Program-made: the position numbers and the translations under genes
Shown: positions 1-9,091 of the stretch, one piece after another
Position numbering within the stretch: the stretch's first letter is position 1
Layout of the letters: each line of letters begins with the position of its first letter
From: Cognatundibacterium oligocarboniphilum
GTDB lineage: Bacteria; Pseudomonadota; Gammaproteobacteria; Burkholderiales; Burkholderiaceae_D
Direction of reading: 5' to 3'
Length of the DNA: 64,000 bases
Assembly: GCF_013377855.1 (NCBI RefSeq)
Contig: NZ_JABXYJ010000001.1
Span: forward strand, 310,001 to 374,000
The notes under the pieces: generated by a model
Told to the model about the DNA's origin: nothing
The model's input: the letters and a program-made list of their open reading frames with translations, nothing else
Database searches by the model: none

Positions 1-2
1 GT

Positions 3-65
3 GCAGACCAGGCTTTGTATCAGGCCAAAACCAATGGCCGCAACAGCGTTTATTTTTCCGAGTGA
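3..65 (+). CDS. C-terminal end of a GGDEF (diguanylate cyclase) protein, partial
   Basis: Only the last 20 codons lie in the window, reading ADQALYQAKTNGRNSVYFSE and then TGA at 63-65. The A-D-x-A-L-Y-x-A-K-x-x-G-R-N pattern is the standard closing helix and strand of the GGDEF domain, which makes cyclic di-GMP. The rest of the protein lies upstream of the window, so its catalytic motif and sensor domains cannot be judged. Its last bases overlap the end of the convergent DUF2520 gene (50-65), so the two genes meet tail to tail. Confidence 0.85.
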   Translation, partial: ADQALYQAKTNGRNSVYFSE

Positions 66-883
66 TGCCGCTTTGACGCCAGCTGGCGTGTCAGTGGGAT
101 AAAGCTGCGATACAGTTCGCCGGTATCCCGGTTCCAGCACTGCACGGCGGCCTGCTGCCGGCTGACAGTCTCCAGATCGCCGCGTGCGATCGGCCCGGTC
201 AGGGCAGCGGCGCATCCCATCGTCAATGCATTTTCTAGTGACTGCCGCGCCAGCGGCGCAGCCATTGCCAGCGCCTGCTGCGGCGGAATGCCAGCAGCCG
301 CATAGGTTTGCAGCGCCACCTCAATCAGTGTCACCAGATAATTACTCGCAAAGACGGAACCCGCGTGATACAGCAGCTTATTGGCGGCACTGATCTGCAC
401 CAGCGTGGCGCCGGCGCTCTGCAATGCAGGCGAGAGGACGTCCAGCGCAAGCGCGTCACCTTCGATGCTGCAGATCGTACCGCTGAAGTCTGCTGCCACC
501 AACGCCGGATTGGCGAAGCTGCGCACCGGATGCACGCTGGCCACAGCAACACCGGCAGCTGTGGCAGCCTGCAATTCGGTGGAGGCTTTGGAACCGCTGC
601 AATGAAAAACCACATTCCCCGGTTGCAGCACATCCTGTTTCACTAACTGCTGACAAACGGCCGCCAGATGATCGTCCCCGACGGCCAGCATCCAGACATC
701 TGCCGGCGTCAGTTGCGCCCAGTCTGCGACCGCTGTGCCGGCACCGGCAAAGGCACACGCCTGCTGCGCGCTAGGCAAAGTACGATTCAGTATCTGCTGC
801 ATCTGAAACGCAGCGCTGACATGAAAGCGCTGCGCCAGCACCCGGCCGACTTTACCGGCTCCGATGACAGAAAAGCGCTTCAT
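50..883 (-). CDS. Rossmann-like and DUF2520 domain-containing protein
   Basis: A 277-residue protein opening with a dinucleotide-binding fold: the VIGAGKVGRVL loop at residues 6-16 is a GxGxxG-type turn. The C-terminal half is helical and fits DUF2520, the partner domain in this family of 6-phosphogluconate-dehydrogenase-like proteins. Family members are presumed NAD(P)-dependent oxidoreductases with no settled substrate. The start codon overlaps the stop of the upstream Crp/Fnr gene by 4 bp (880-883), so translation is probably coupled. The gene converges on the GGDEF gene and overlaps its end. Family assignment is fairly sure; the reaction is unknown. Confidence 0.85.
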   Translation of the reverse strand: MKRFSVIGAGKVGRVLAQRFHVSAAFQMQQILNRTLPSAQQACAFAGAGTAVADWAQLTPADVWMLAVGDDHLAAVCQQLVKQDVLQPGNVVFHCSGSKASTELQAATAAGVAVASVHPVRSFANPALVAADFSGTICSIEGDALALDVLSPALQSAGATLVQISAANKLLYHAGSVFASNYLVTLIEVALQTYAAAGIPPQQALAMAAPLARQSLENALTMGCAAALTGPIARGDLETVSRQQAAVQCWNRDTGELYRSFIPLTRQLASKRHHSEK

Positions 884-1578
884 GCGTCTGCCTCGTCCGG
901 AAAACGGCGCAAACCATCGAGATTCAGAATCGTGATGCCGCCGTAATCAACCGTCAGCAGTTTTTTCTTTTCCAGCAATTGCAAAGCCTGATTCGCTCTT
1001 TGGCGCGACACGCTGGAGATATAGCCGATTTCTTCCTGGGAAATCTGTAACTGCATGCTGCTGCCCGGATTCAGATAGGGATTGAACATGGAAGCCAGAC
1101 AACGCGCAACGCGGGTATCAGGGTCCAGCATACGGTCATATTCGACCAGCGAAATAAACAGACCCAGCCGCTCATTTAACTGATGCAACAGGAAACGGTT
1201 AAAGGCAATGCTGTGGTCCAGCAAAAAATTGAACGTGCTGCGCGGCATGTAGGCAACGCGGGTATCGCGCAGCGCGACAACGTCGTAACGCCGTGGCTCG
1301 GTCTTGAGCAGCGAGCCTTCGCCAAACCATCCGCCTGCCAGCATACAGCTGAAGGTCACGGTTTTTCCGTCCGGCGAAATACTGCTCATTTTCAGGAAAC
1401 CTTCCATCACGCCCATCCAGTGATCGACCGGATCGCCCTTGCGGCAGACATACCCGCCCGCCGGGATAAAGCGCTCCACCACTTCATCTTCCACTTTCTG
1501 CATATGCTCAGGAGCCAGCATGCCGGCCCACATGGTCTTTGCAAATCGTTGCCGGGAATCATTCCTGTTATTTGTCAT
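880..1578 (-). CDS. Crp/Fnr family transcriptional regulator
   Basis: A 232-residue protein with a cyclic-nucleotide-binding-type beta-roll (about residues 15-150) and a C-terminal winged helix containing ISQEEIGYISSVSRQRANQAL (about 179-199). The N-terminal cysteine cluster of Fnr is absent, so an iron-sulfur oxygen sensor is unlikely; the ligand is unknown. It is divergent from the acyl-CoA synthetase and ABC importer cassette starting at 1921, with a 342-bp gap between, and shares a 4-bp overlap with the DUF2520 gene. By position it is the best candidate regulator of the cassette, which is inference. Confidence 0.88.
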   Translation of the reverse strand: MTNNRNDSRQRFAKTMWAGMLAPEHMQKVEDEVVERFIPAGGYVCRKGDPVDHWMGVMEGFLKMSSISPDGKTVTFSCMLAGGWFGEGSLLKTEPRRYDVVALRDTRVAYMPRSTFNFLLDHSIAFNRFLLHQLNERLGLFISLVEYDRMLDPDTRVARCLASMFNPYLNPGSSMQLQISQEEIGYISSVSRQRANQALQLLEKKKLLTVDYGGITILNLDGLRRFPDEADA

Positions 1579-1920
1579 ATTGTGCGATGCACCACCGAAA
1601 GTTCAGGCATTCCGTCAGATTGTCAGTCAAACGACAGCCATCAGAAATGCAAGCCTCTAGTATCTGATCCATAAAGATGTAAGCGGACATTGTAAGCGAG
1701 CCGTGACGCCAGCGGAATCAGCCAGCGGCACAATCACAATATCTGCCGGAAGTTTCACCGTTTCCGCCACAGCAGGCCGTAAGTCTAACGTAAGGCAGGG
1801 TGAGGAAACTCCGTAAAGCAACCCAGAAAAAGGGCAAGCTGTGCAAGGTCAGAGAACCTTGTTCCCAGGAACACACAGCATTCCCGGCAAGCCCAACATA
1901 ATCAGGCTGATGGTGGAGAC
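1579..1920. promoter_or_regulatory. Divergent intergenic region between the Crp/Fnr regulator and the ligase/ABC cassette
   Basis: This 342-bp gap has no credible gene and must hold both divergent promoters. An inverted repeat, CAAGGT-N6-ACCTTG, lies at 1844-1861, about 60 bp before the synthetase start. It is not a classical Crp or Fnr half-site (TGTGA or TTGAT), so I only flag it as a possible operator. A ribosome-binding sequence, GGTGGAG, sits just before the ATG at 1921. Confidence 0.4.
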
Positions 1921-3867
1921 ATGACAATCAATGCGAACAGCACGTTCCCCAGGTTACTCCTGGAACACGGAACAGCACACCCCGATCATCCCGCGTTCCG
2001 CGAGAAAGATCTGGGAATCTGGCAAACCTGGAACTGGCAACAGGTCAACGCGGAAGTCCGCGCGCTCGCCTGCGGCCTTGTTGCGCAAGGCTTTCAGCGC
2101 GGCATGCATCTGGCGATCATCGGCGATAACCGCCCGCGCCTGTACTGGGCGATGATGGCAGCGCAATGCCTGGGCGGGATTCCGGTTCCGCTGTATCAGG
2201 ATGCGCCGGCTGCAGATATGGCCTATGTGCTGGAAAACGCCGAAATCGCTTTTGCTGTTGCCGAAAATCAGGAGCAGGTGGATAAACTGCTCGACATCAA
2301 ACAGCACTATGCCGGAATACAGCATATCTGCTTTGAAGATGAACGCGGCATGCGCCATTATCACCAGCCCGAGCTGAGCTCCTATGCCGCCCTGCAGGAA
2401 CTGGGGCGCACTTATGATCGTGAGCACCCTGATTTTTTCCTGCAGCAAATAGAACTGGGACAACCCGAAGACACAGCTGTGATGCTGTACACCTCCGGCA
2501 CTACCGGCAAACCGAAAGGCGTTTGCCAGAGTCATCGCTCGTTCATGACTGCCGGACAGGGCGGCGTGCATTTCGACAAGCTGCAACAGCAGGAAGACAT
2601 CCTGTCGTATCTGCCGATGGCATGGGTCGGCGATCATCTGTTCTCATTCGCCCAGGCACTGGTTGCCGGATTCACCGTGAACTGCCCGGAATCCAGCGAG
2701 ACCGTGATGACTGATCTGCGCGAAGTCGGTCCGACCTATTATTTCGCACCGCCCCGCGTATTTGAAAATATTCTGACCAATGTCATGATCCGCATGGAAG
2801 ACGCCGGTGCCATCAAACGCGGTTTGTTCCATCACTACATGGAAGTGGCGCGTCGCGCCGGTGCCGATATTCTCGATGACAAGAAAGTGCCGCTCAGCGA
2901 CCGGCTGCAATACTGGCTGGGTGAAATCCTGATTTACGGTCCGCTGAAAAACGTGCTGGGCTTATCCCGTGTCCGGGTTGCCTATACCGCAGGCGCCGCG
3001 ATCGGTCCCGACCTGTTCCGTTTTTACCGTTCCATCGGCGTCAACCTGAAGCAGTTGTACGGCTCCACGGAAACCTGCGCCTATGTCTGTCTGCAGCCTG
3101 ATGGAAAAATCAAATTCGACAGCGTGGGTGAAGCTGCGCCGGGCGTGGAAGTGCGGCTGGCAGACAATGGCGAAGTGCTGGTCAAATCCGCCGCCATGCT
3201 GACCGGCTATTACAAACGGCCGGATGCCACCGCAGAAGTCATGGACGACAAGGGTTATTTTCATACCGGTGATGCAGGGCTGTTTGACCAGGAAGGGCAC
3301 CTCAAAATCATCGACCGGGCGGCCGATGTCGGCAAGCTCAATCATGGCGATATGTTTGCGCCGAACTATATTGAAAACAAACTGAAGTTCTTCCCATTCA
3401 TCAAGGAAGCGGTAGCTTTCGGTAATGGGCGCGATTACGTCTGCGCCTTCATCAACATCGATATGGAAGCCGTCGGCAACTGGTCTGAGCGGCGCGGAAT
3501 CGCTTACTCCGGCTATACCGATCTGGCAGCCAAGCCGGAAACCTATCAACTGATCATATCCTGTATTGAAAAAGTGAATGCCGATCTGGCCGGTGAAGCA
3601 CTGATGTCCGGAACCCAGATCCACCGCTTCCTGATTCTGCATAAGGAACTTGACCCTGACGATGACGAACTGACCCGCACCCGCAAAGTCCGGCGTAATT
3701 TCATTTCCCAGAAATATGCAGTGCTGATCGATGCACTGTATTCCGGAAAACGCTCCCAGTACATCGAGACGCAGGTCAAATTTGAAGATGGCCGGCAAGG
3801 CACCGTCAGCGCTGATCTGCATATCAGCGACGTCAAGACCTTCGCACCGCGACAGCAGGCCGCATAA
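1921..3867 (+). CDS. AMP-binding long-chain acyl-CoA synthetase-like protein
   Basis: A 648-residue adenylate-forming enzyme that should activate a carboxylic acid with ATP and load it on CoA. The P-loop motif YTSGTTGKPKG is at residues 190-200. A later YGSTETCAY stretch fits the A5 motif, and GYFHTGDAG with IIDRAADVGKLNHG fits the A7/A8 region. Length and motif spacing match the FAA1/COG1022 class of long-chain acyl-CoA synthetases. It is the first gene of a plus-strand run; the LivG-type ATPase starts 9 bp after its stop. Start chosen at the ATG preceded by GGTGGAG. The substrate cannot be read from sequence; its link to a solute importer suggests activation of the imported acid. Confidence 0.88.
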   Translation: MTINANSTFPRLLLEHGTAHPDHPAFREKDLGIWQTWNWQQVNAEVRALACGLVAQGFQRGMHLAIIGDNRPRLYWAMMAAQCLGGIPVPLYQDAPAADMAYVLENAEIAFAVAENQEQVDKLLDIKQHYAGIQHICFEDERGMRHYHQPELSSYAALQELGRTYDREHPDFFLQQIELGQPEDTAVMLYTSGTTGKPKGVCQSHRSFMTAGQGGVHFDKLQQQEDILSYLPMAWVGDHLFSFAQALVAGFTVNCPESSETVMTDLREVGPTYYFAPPRVFENILTNVMIRMEDAGAIKRGLFHHYMEVARRAGADILDDKKVPLSDRLQYWLGEILIYGPLKNVLGLSRVRVAYTAGAAIGPDLFRFYRSIGVNLKQLYGSTETCAYVCLQPDGKIKFDSVGEAAPGVEVRLADNGEVLVKSAAMLTGYYKRPDATAEVMDDKGYFHTGDAGLFDQEGHLKIIDRAADVGKLNHGDMFAPNYIENKLKFFPFIKEAVAFGNGRDYVCAFINIDMEAVGNWSERRGIAYSGYTDLAAKPETYQLIISCIEKVNADLAGEALMSGTQIHRFLILHKELDPDDDELTRTRKVRRNFISQKYAVLIDALYSGKRSQYIETQVKFEDGRQGTVSADLHISDVKTFAPRQQAA

Positions 3868-3876
3868 GGGATCCGT

Positions 3877-4665
3877 ATGACAGCAAACAGAAAAACCGGC
3901 GATGTCATTCTCGACCTGCAGAACATTTCACTGTCGTTCGGTGGAGTGAAAGCGTTGACTAATATCTCCTTCAACGTCAGAGAACATGAAATCCGCGCCA
4001 TCATCGGCCCCAATGGCGCGGGTAAAAGCTCCATGCTGAACGTGATCAATGGCGTGTACCGCCCACAGCAAGGGCAGATCACCTATCACGGTCAGCAACG
4101 TAAAGACATGAACACCTATGCCGCAGCCAAAAGCGGCATTGCACGCACATTTCAGAATATCGCGCTGTTCAAGGGCATGAGCGTGCTCGACAACATCATG
4201 ACGGGCCGCAATCTGAAAATGAAGAGCCATTTCCTGCTGCAAGCGCTTTACTGGGGGCCGGCGCAGAAAGAAGAAATCGCGCACCGGCAGAAGGTGGAAG
4301 AAATCATCGATTTCCTTGAGATTCAACATATCCGCAAAACTCCGGTGGGCCGCCTGTCTTATGGTCTGCAAAAACGGGTCGAACTGGGCCGCGCACTGGC
4401 TGCCGAACCGGAAATCCTGCTGCTCGACGAACCGATGGCAGGGATGAATGTGGAAGAAAAACAGGATATGAGCCGTTTCATCCTGGATGTGAACGATCAG
4501 TTCGGCACCACTATCGTCCTGATTGAACACGACATGGGTGTGGTCATGGATATTTCCGACCGGGTTGTGGTGCTCGATTACGGTAAGAAAATCGGTGACG
4601 GCAGTCCGGCGGAAGTGCTCGCCAATCAGGAAGTCATCAATGCCTATCTCGGCGTAGCACACTGA
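3877..4665 (+). CDS. LivG-type branched-chain amino acid ABC transporter ATP-binding protein
   Basis: A 262-residue ATPase of the HAAT importer family. Walker A GPNGAGKS is at residues 44-51, the Q-loop region reads ARTFQNIALF, the signature is LSYGLQKRVELGRAL, Walker B is EILLLDEPMAGMN, and the switch His is in LIEHDMGVVM. The conserved C-terminal DYGKKIGDGSPAEV tail is typical of LivG rather than LivF. It would energise the two permeases encoded downstream. It follows the synthetase by 9 bp with a GGGAT ribosome site. The family is certain; the solute may not be an amino acid, given the CoA ligases at both ends of the cassette. Confidence 0.92.
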   Translation: MTANRKTGDVILDLQNISLSFGGVKALTNISFNVREHEIRAIIGPNGAGKSSMLNVINGVYRPQQGQITYHGQQRKDMNTYAAAKSGIARTFQNIALFKGMSVLDNIMTGRNLKMKSHFLLQALYWGPAQKEEIAHRQKVEEIIDFLEIQHIRKTPVGRLSYGLQKRVELGRALAAEPEILLLDEPMAGMNVEEKQDMSRFILDVNDQFGTTIVLIEHDMGVVMDISDRVVVLDYGKKIGDGSPAEVLANQEVINAYLGVAH

Positions 4666-4690
4666 TACCGCATAGTATGAGGAATGCAAA

Positions 4691-5593
4691 ATGAGTCTGA
4701 ATTTTTTCTTTGAAGTGCTGATCGGCGGTTTGCTGTCAGGTGTGATGTATGCGCTGGTAGCGCTGGGTTTTGTCCTGATCTACAAAGCATCCGGCGTCTT
4801 CAATTTTGCTCAGGGCGCGATGGTGTTTTTTGCAGCGCTGACCTGCGTCGGCCTGAGTGAAAAATTTGATCTGTCGATCTGGCTGGCGATTCCGCTGACG
4901 ATGGCCGTCATGGTAGTGCTGGGGCTGGCGATCGAAAAAATCGTGTTGCGCCCGCTGGTCAATCAGCCGGAAATCACCCTGTTCATGGCGACTATCGGCC
5001 TGACCTTCTTTATCGAAGGACTGGCGCAGCTGTTGTGGGGGTCGCAGCCACATAAGCTGAGCCTGCCGATTGAGGATGTGCCGATTGAATTCATCATGGA
5101 AAAATTCAATATCCTGGTGTCTCAGTTCGATGTGATCGCGGCACTGATTTGCGCGATTCTGGTGACAGGACTGGCGTTGCTGTTCTCCAAAACAAAAATC
5201 GGCCGCGCCCTGCGCGCTGTCGCCGACGATCATCAGGCAGCGCTGGCCGTCGGCATTCCTTTGCAGCAGATCTGGGGCATCGTCTGGACTGTTGCCGGAT
5301 TTGTCGCGCTGGTTGCCGGTTTATTGTGGGGCGCGCGCAATGGCGTGCAGTTCGCGCTGACTTTTGTTGCGCTCAAAGCGCTGCCGGTACTGATTCTGGG
5401 AGGCTTCACCTCCGTTCCTGGCGCGATCGTCGGCGGACTGATTATCGGCGCCTCGGAAAAACTGGCTGAAGTGTATATCGGACCACTGGTCGGCGGCGGT
5501 ATCGAAGGCTGGTTTCCGTATGTGCTGGCACTGTTGTTCCTGCTGGTCAGGCCGGAAGGTCTGTTCGGTGAAAAAATCATTCGCCGCATCTGA
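4691..5593 (+). CDS. LivH-type ABC transporter permease
   Basis: A 300-residue, very hydrophobic inner-membrane protein with about eight predicted helices. The N-terminal stretch GGLLSGVMYALVALGFVLIY and the following FNFAQGAMV are hallmark LivH sequences, and GRALRAVADDHQAALAVGI carries the EAA-like loop that contacts the ATPase. GAIVGGLIIGASEKLAE near the C-terminus is also family-typical. The start has a clear GAGGAA site and lies 25 bp after the ATPase gene. It should pair with the LivM-type permease that follows to form the channel. Confidence 0.92.
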   Translation: MSLNFFFEVLIGGLLSGVMYALVALGFVLIYKASGVFNFAQGAMVFFAALTCVGLSEKFDLSIWLAIPLTMAVMVVLGLAIEKIVLRPLVNQPEITLFMATIGLTFFIEGLAQLLWGSQPHKLSLPIEDVPIEFIMEKFNILVSQFDVIAALICAILVTGLALLFSKTKIGRALRAVADDHQAALAVGIPLQQIWGIVWTVAGFVALVAGLLWGARNGVQFALTFVALKALPVLILGGFTSVPGAIVGGLIIGASEKLAEVYIGPLVGGGIEGWFPYVLALLFLLVRPEGLFGEKIIRRI

Positions 5594-5675
5594 GCATCTG
5601 ATACAGCGGTTTGGCCGGCATCACTGTACTGTGTCTGTCAAATGAAACGCAGACTGATTGAGAGAAGGAATTTTT

Positions 5676-6734
5676 ATGTTTTATCGTGAAGCAGGACAAT
5701 TCAAAACCAGCTACCAGGCGGACAACCAGATTTTTCCGTTACGTCAGGACAGAATAGGCGTATCCGTATTGCTGGCGGCGGCTTTTATTGCCGTACCACT
5801 GCTGGCATCTGACTATGCTTTTTCCGCGATCTTCATCCCATTCCTGATTTTTTCTCTCGCAGCACTGGGGCTCAATATCCTGACTGGCTATGCCGGCCAG
5901 TTATCGCTGGGCTCTGCCGCGTTCATGGCAGTCGGCGCATTTGCTTCGTATAACTTCATGCTGCGCCTGCCGGGTATTCCGGTATTGCTGGCGTTTGTGC
6001 TGGGCGGCATTTCTGCGGCCCTGGTCGGCATTGCGTTCGGGTTGCCGTCATTGCGGATCCGCGGTTTCTATCTGGCGGCGGCTACGCTGGCAACCCAGTT
6101 TTTTGTGGTCTGGTGTCTCACTAAAATTCAGTGGTTCACCAATTACAGTTCTTCCGGCGTCATTACGGCACAGGAAATTGTGATTCTGGGGCAGGCGTTT
6201 AATACGCCGGTTAAAAAATATCTGCTGACCTTAGTCGTCGTCTGCCTGATGGCTCTGCTTGCCAAAAACATGGTGCGCTCTAATGTCGGCCGTTCCTGGA
6301 TGGCTGTGCGGGACATGGATGTGGCCGCTGAAGTCATCGGTTTCCGGCTGATGCGCACTAAGCTGCTGGCGTTCGCAGTGTCATCTTTTTATTGCGGTAT
6401 TGCCGGAGCACTGTATGCCTATGCGTATCTGGGCACCGTGGAGCCGGAAGCCTACAACCTGGATTTATCCTTCAAGATTCTGTTCATGATCATTATCGGC
6501 GGTGTCGGTTCCATTCTCGGATCATTTCTGGGTTCAGCCTTTATTGTGCTGTTGCCGATTTTCCTGAATCTGGTCGCCCACGGTCTGGCATTGCCGACCA
6601 ATGTGGCGTCCAACCTGGAGCTGATGGTGTTTGGCGCGCTGATCATCTTTTTCCTGATTGTGGAACCACACGGACTGGCGCGCCTTTGGCAGATCGCGAA
6701 GGAAAAATTACGTTTGTGGCCGTTCCCGCATTAA
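5676..6734 (+). CDS. LivM-type ABC transporter permease
   Basis: A hydrophobic permease of 352 residues from the chosen start. LGLNILTGYAGQLSLGSAAFMAVGA is the LivM signature near the second and third helices, and GRSWMAVRDMDVAAEVIGF is the ATPase-contact loop. I chose the ATG at 5676, which follows GAGAAGGAA at proper spacing; an in-frame TTG at 5658 would add six residues but has no ribosome site. The gap to the LivH-type gene is 82 bp. It forms the membrane channel together with that protein. Confidence 0.92.
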   Translation: MFYREAGQFKTSYQADNQIFPLRQDRIGVSVLLAAAFIAVPLLASDYAFSAIFIPFLIFSLAALGLNILTGYAGQLSLGSAAFMAVGAFASYNFMLRLPGIPVLLAFVLGGISAALVGIAFGLPSLRIRGFYLAAATLATQFFVVWCLTKIQWFTNYSSSGVITAQEIVILGQAFNTPVKKYLLTLVVVCLMALLAKNMVRSNVGRSWMAVRDMDVAAEVIGFRLMRTKLLAFAVSSFYCGIAGALYAYAYLGTVEPEAYNLDLSFKILFMIIIGGVGSILGSFLGSAFIVLLPIFLNLVAHGLALPTNVASNLELMVFGALIIFFLIVEPHGLARLWQIAKEKLRLWPFPH

Positions 6735-6819
6735 GTTTTCAACGCAGCACCGAGCAATCATAACAACAGCGTCCTTTTCATAAGACGTGGCAATTCATCG
6801 ACAACCTACAGGAGACAAT

Positions 6820-8121
6820 ATGAAGCTGATGAAATCTCTCATGCTGGCATCCGCATTGATTGGCGCTGCCAATCTGGCGCAGGCGGAAGACCAGTTTATC
6901 CCGATTCTGTCGTACCGCGTCGGCCCTTACGCTGCGGGCGGCTCCGGCTTCTTTGGCGGCGCCATCGACTACTTCAACCTCATCAATGCAAAAGGCGGCC
7001 TGAATGGCGTCAAGATTTCGTGGGAAGAATGCGAGACCGAATACAACGCATCACGCGGCGTCGAATGCTATGAGCGCCTGAAAAAAGCGCAGGGCGGCGC
7101 TTCTCTGGTCGAGCCGCTGTCCACCGGTATTGCCTATGGTGTCCTGGACCGCGTCGCTGAAGACAAAATCCCGATGACCACCCTCGGCTACGGACGTTCG
7201 GATGCCGCCAATGGCAAGGTATTTCCTTACATTTTTCCGCTGATCACCAGCTACTGGAATCAGGCTGCTGCGATGACCAAATACCTCGGCGATAAAGCCG
7301 GCGGCATGGATAAGCTGAAAGGCAAAAAAATCGTGCATCTGTATCACGATTCGGCGTTCGGTAAAGAGCCGATCCCGGTACTGGAAGCGCAGGCAAAGCA
7401 ATACGGTTTTGAACTGATCAAAATTCCGGTCGCGCATCCCGGCAATGAACAGCAATCGCAATGGCTGCAGATCCGTCAGGCGAATCCGGACTTCGTGATT
7501 CTCTGGGGCTGGGGCGTGATGAATGCGGTGGCGATCAAGACAGCGCAACGCAATGGTTATTCCCGCGAAAAAATGCTGGGCGTCTGGTGGGCCGGTTCGG
7601 AAGAGGATGCGATTCCTGCTGGCGATGCAGCGAAAGGCTACACCGCGATGACCTTCAACACGCCCGGCAATTATCCGGTGCTCGACGAAATCCGCAGCAA
7701 AGTATATGCGGCTGGCAAAGGCAATCTCAGCGACAAATCCCGTATCGGCTCGGTTTATCACATGCGCGGCGTGACTGCAGCGATCCTGTGGTCGGAAGCC
7801 ATTCTGAAAGCGCAGGAAAAATTCGGCAAGGGTAAACTGATGACTTCCGAACAGATCCGCTGGGGTTTTGAAAACCTGAATGTGGACGAAGCCCGCCAGA
7901 AGGCGCTGGGTGCGTTCGGCATGTTCCCGCCAGTCAAAACATCCTGTGAAGATCACGAAGGTTCCGGTGCCGTCAAGGTACAGCAATGGACCGGCGATAA
8001 ATGGAAAGCCATCACGCCGAACTGGGTTGTGGGTGATAAAGCGCTGACCCGCGCCATGCTGGAAGAGTCGTCCAATAAATATGCAGCGGAAAAGAAAATC
8101 ACACCTGCCTGCCTGAAGTAA
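6820..8121 (+). CDS. ABC transporter substrate-binding protein (Leu/Ile/Val-binding fold)
   Basis: A 433-residue secreted protein. A signal peptide (Lys-rich start, hydrophobic core, LAQA|ED cleavage near residue 22) leads into a type I periplasmic-binding fold. It is longer than classical LivJ/LivK (about 370 residues), and the GSGFFGGAIDYFNLINAKGGLNG segment matches the larger family members seen beside acyl-CoA ligase genes. The ATG at 6820 follows GGAGACAAT; the GTG at 6787 is less likely. It captures the solute in the periplasm for the flanking permeases. The ligand is unknown; an aromatic or fatty acid is as plausible as an amino acid. Confidence 0.88.
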   Translation: MKLMKSLMLASALIGAANLAQAEDQFIPILSYRVGPYAAGGSGFFGGAIDYFNLINAKGGLNGVKISWEECETEYNASRGVECYERLKKAQGGASLVEPLSTGIAYGVLDRVAEDKIPMTTLGYGRSDAANGKVFPYIFPLITSYWNQAAAMTKYLGDKAGGMDKLKGKKIVHLYHDSAFGKEPIPVLEAQAKQYGFELIKIPVAHPGNEQQSQWLQIRQANPDFVILWGWGVMNAVAIKTAQRNGYSREKMLGVWWAGSEEDAIPAGDAAKGYTAMTFNTPGNYPVLDEIRSKVYAAGKGNLSDKSRIGSVYHMRGVTAAILWSEAILKAQEKFGKGKLMTSEQIRWGFENLNVDEARQKALGAFGMFPPVKTSCEDHEGSGAVKVQQWTGDKWKAITPNWVVGDKALTRAMLEESSNKYAAEKKITPACLK

Positions 8122-8203
8122 CGCTTACCGGCACCGGGGACTGGCTGCCAGTCGGACAGCCTCCGGTTTCGTCAATGCTGAAAGAGCTGAAAAGATATTC
8201 ATC

Positions 8204-9046
8204 ATGAGTCTGCATGCCAATCCGGCTGAGAGCGCCCTCTGCAACCCGGCCTATCTCAGCGTCAATAATATCGAAGTTATTTACGACCACGTGATCCTGG
8301 TTCTGAAAGGTATTTCGCTTCAGGTACCGCAAGGAAAAATTGTGGCATTGCTGGGGGCGAATGGCGCCGGTAAATCGACCACATTAAAAGCGATTTCCAC
8401 CTTGCTCAAAAACGAGCGCGGCGATATCACCAAAGGCGACATCACCTTTCAGGGTCAGCGTGTTGATCACTTAACACCGAACGAGCTGGTCAGACGCGGC
8501 CTGTCACAAGTCATGGAGGGACGACATTGTTTCGGCCATCTGTCGGTGGAAGAAAACCTGCTCACCGGCGCCTACACCCGCAATCTGTCCCGTGCCGGAC
8601 TGAAGGAGGCGCTGGAAAAGGTGTATCACTATTTTCCCCGTCTGCGTGAGCGCCGGCAATCGCAGGCCGGCTATACCTCCGGCGGCGAACAGCAGATGTG
8701 CGCCATTGGCAGGGCACTGATGGCAAAACCGTCGATGATCCTGCTGGACGAGCCGTCGATGGGGATTGCACCGCAACTGGTGGAGGAAATTTTCGAAATC
8801 GTGAAAAGCCTCAATGTGCAGGAAAACGTTTCTTTCCTGCTGGCCGAACAGAACACCAATATCGCGCTGCGTTACGCTGACTTTGGCTATATTCTGGAAA
8901 ATGGTCGCGTGGTCATGGAGGGTGATGCCAAAGACTTGTCCAGCAATGAAGACGTCAAGGAATTTTATCTTGGCGTTTCCGGTGCCGGGCGCAAGAGTTT
9001 CCGCGACATGAAATTTTACCGCCGCCGCAAACGCTGGCTGGCTTAA
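8204..9046 (+). CDS. LivF-type ABC transporter ATP-binding protein
   Basis: A 280-residue ATPase, the second of the HAAT importer. Walker A GANGAGKST is at residues 51-59, the signature SGGEQQM is followed by CAIGRALM, Walker B is SMILLDEPSMG, and ALRYADFGYILENGRVV is LivF-like. The C-terminus ends in an unusual basic tail (RKSFRDMKFYRRRKRWLA) beyond the usual LivF end. It forms the heterodimer with the LivG-type protein. The gap of 82 bp after the binding protein is longer than elsewhere in the cassette, but no terminator is visible. Confidence 0.92.
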   Translation: MSLHANPAESALCNPAYLSVNNIEVIYDHVILVLKGISLQVPQGKIVALLGANGAGKSTTLKAISTLLKNERGDITKGDITFQGQRVDHLTPNELVRRGLSQVMEGRHCFGHLSVEENLLTGAYTRNLSRAGLKEALEKVYHYFPRLRERRQSQAGYTSGGEQQMCAIGRALMAKPSMILLDEPSMGIAPQLVEEIFEIVKSLNVQENVSFLLAEQNTNIALRYADFGYILENGRVVMEGDAKDLSSNEDVKEFYLGVSGAGRKSFRDMKFYRRRKRWLA

Positions 9047-9091
9047 TGCTGATTAATGCTACTTAATAACTAACGGTTTCGCATTTACCTG

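Noticed and set aside
2962..3822. 286-codon open frame antisense to the acyl-CoA synthetase
   Set aside because: Shadow of a conserved gene; no domain recognised.
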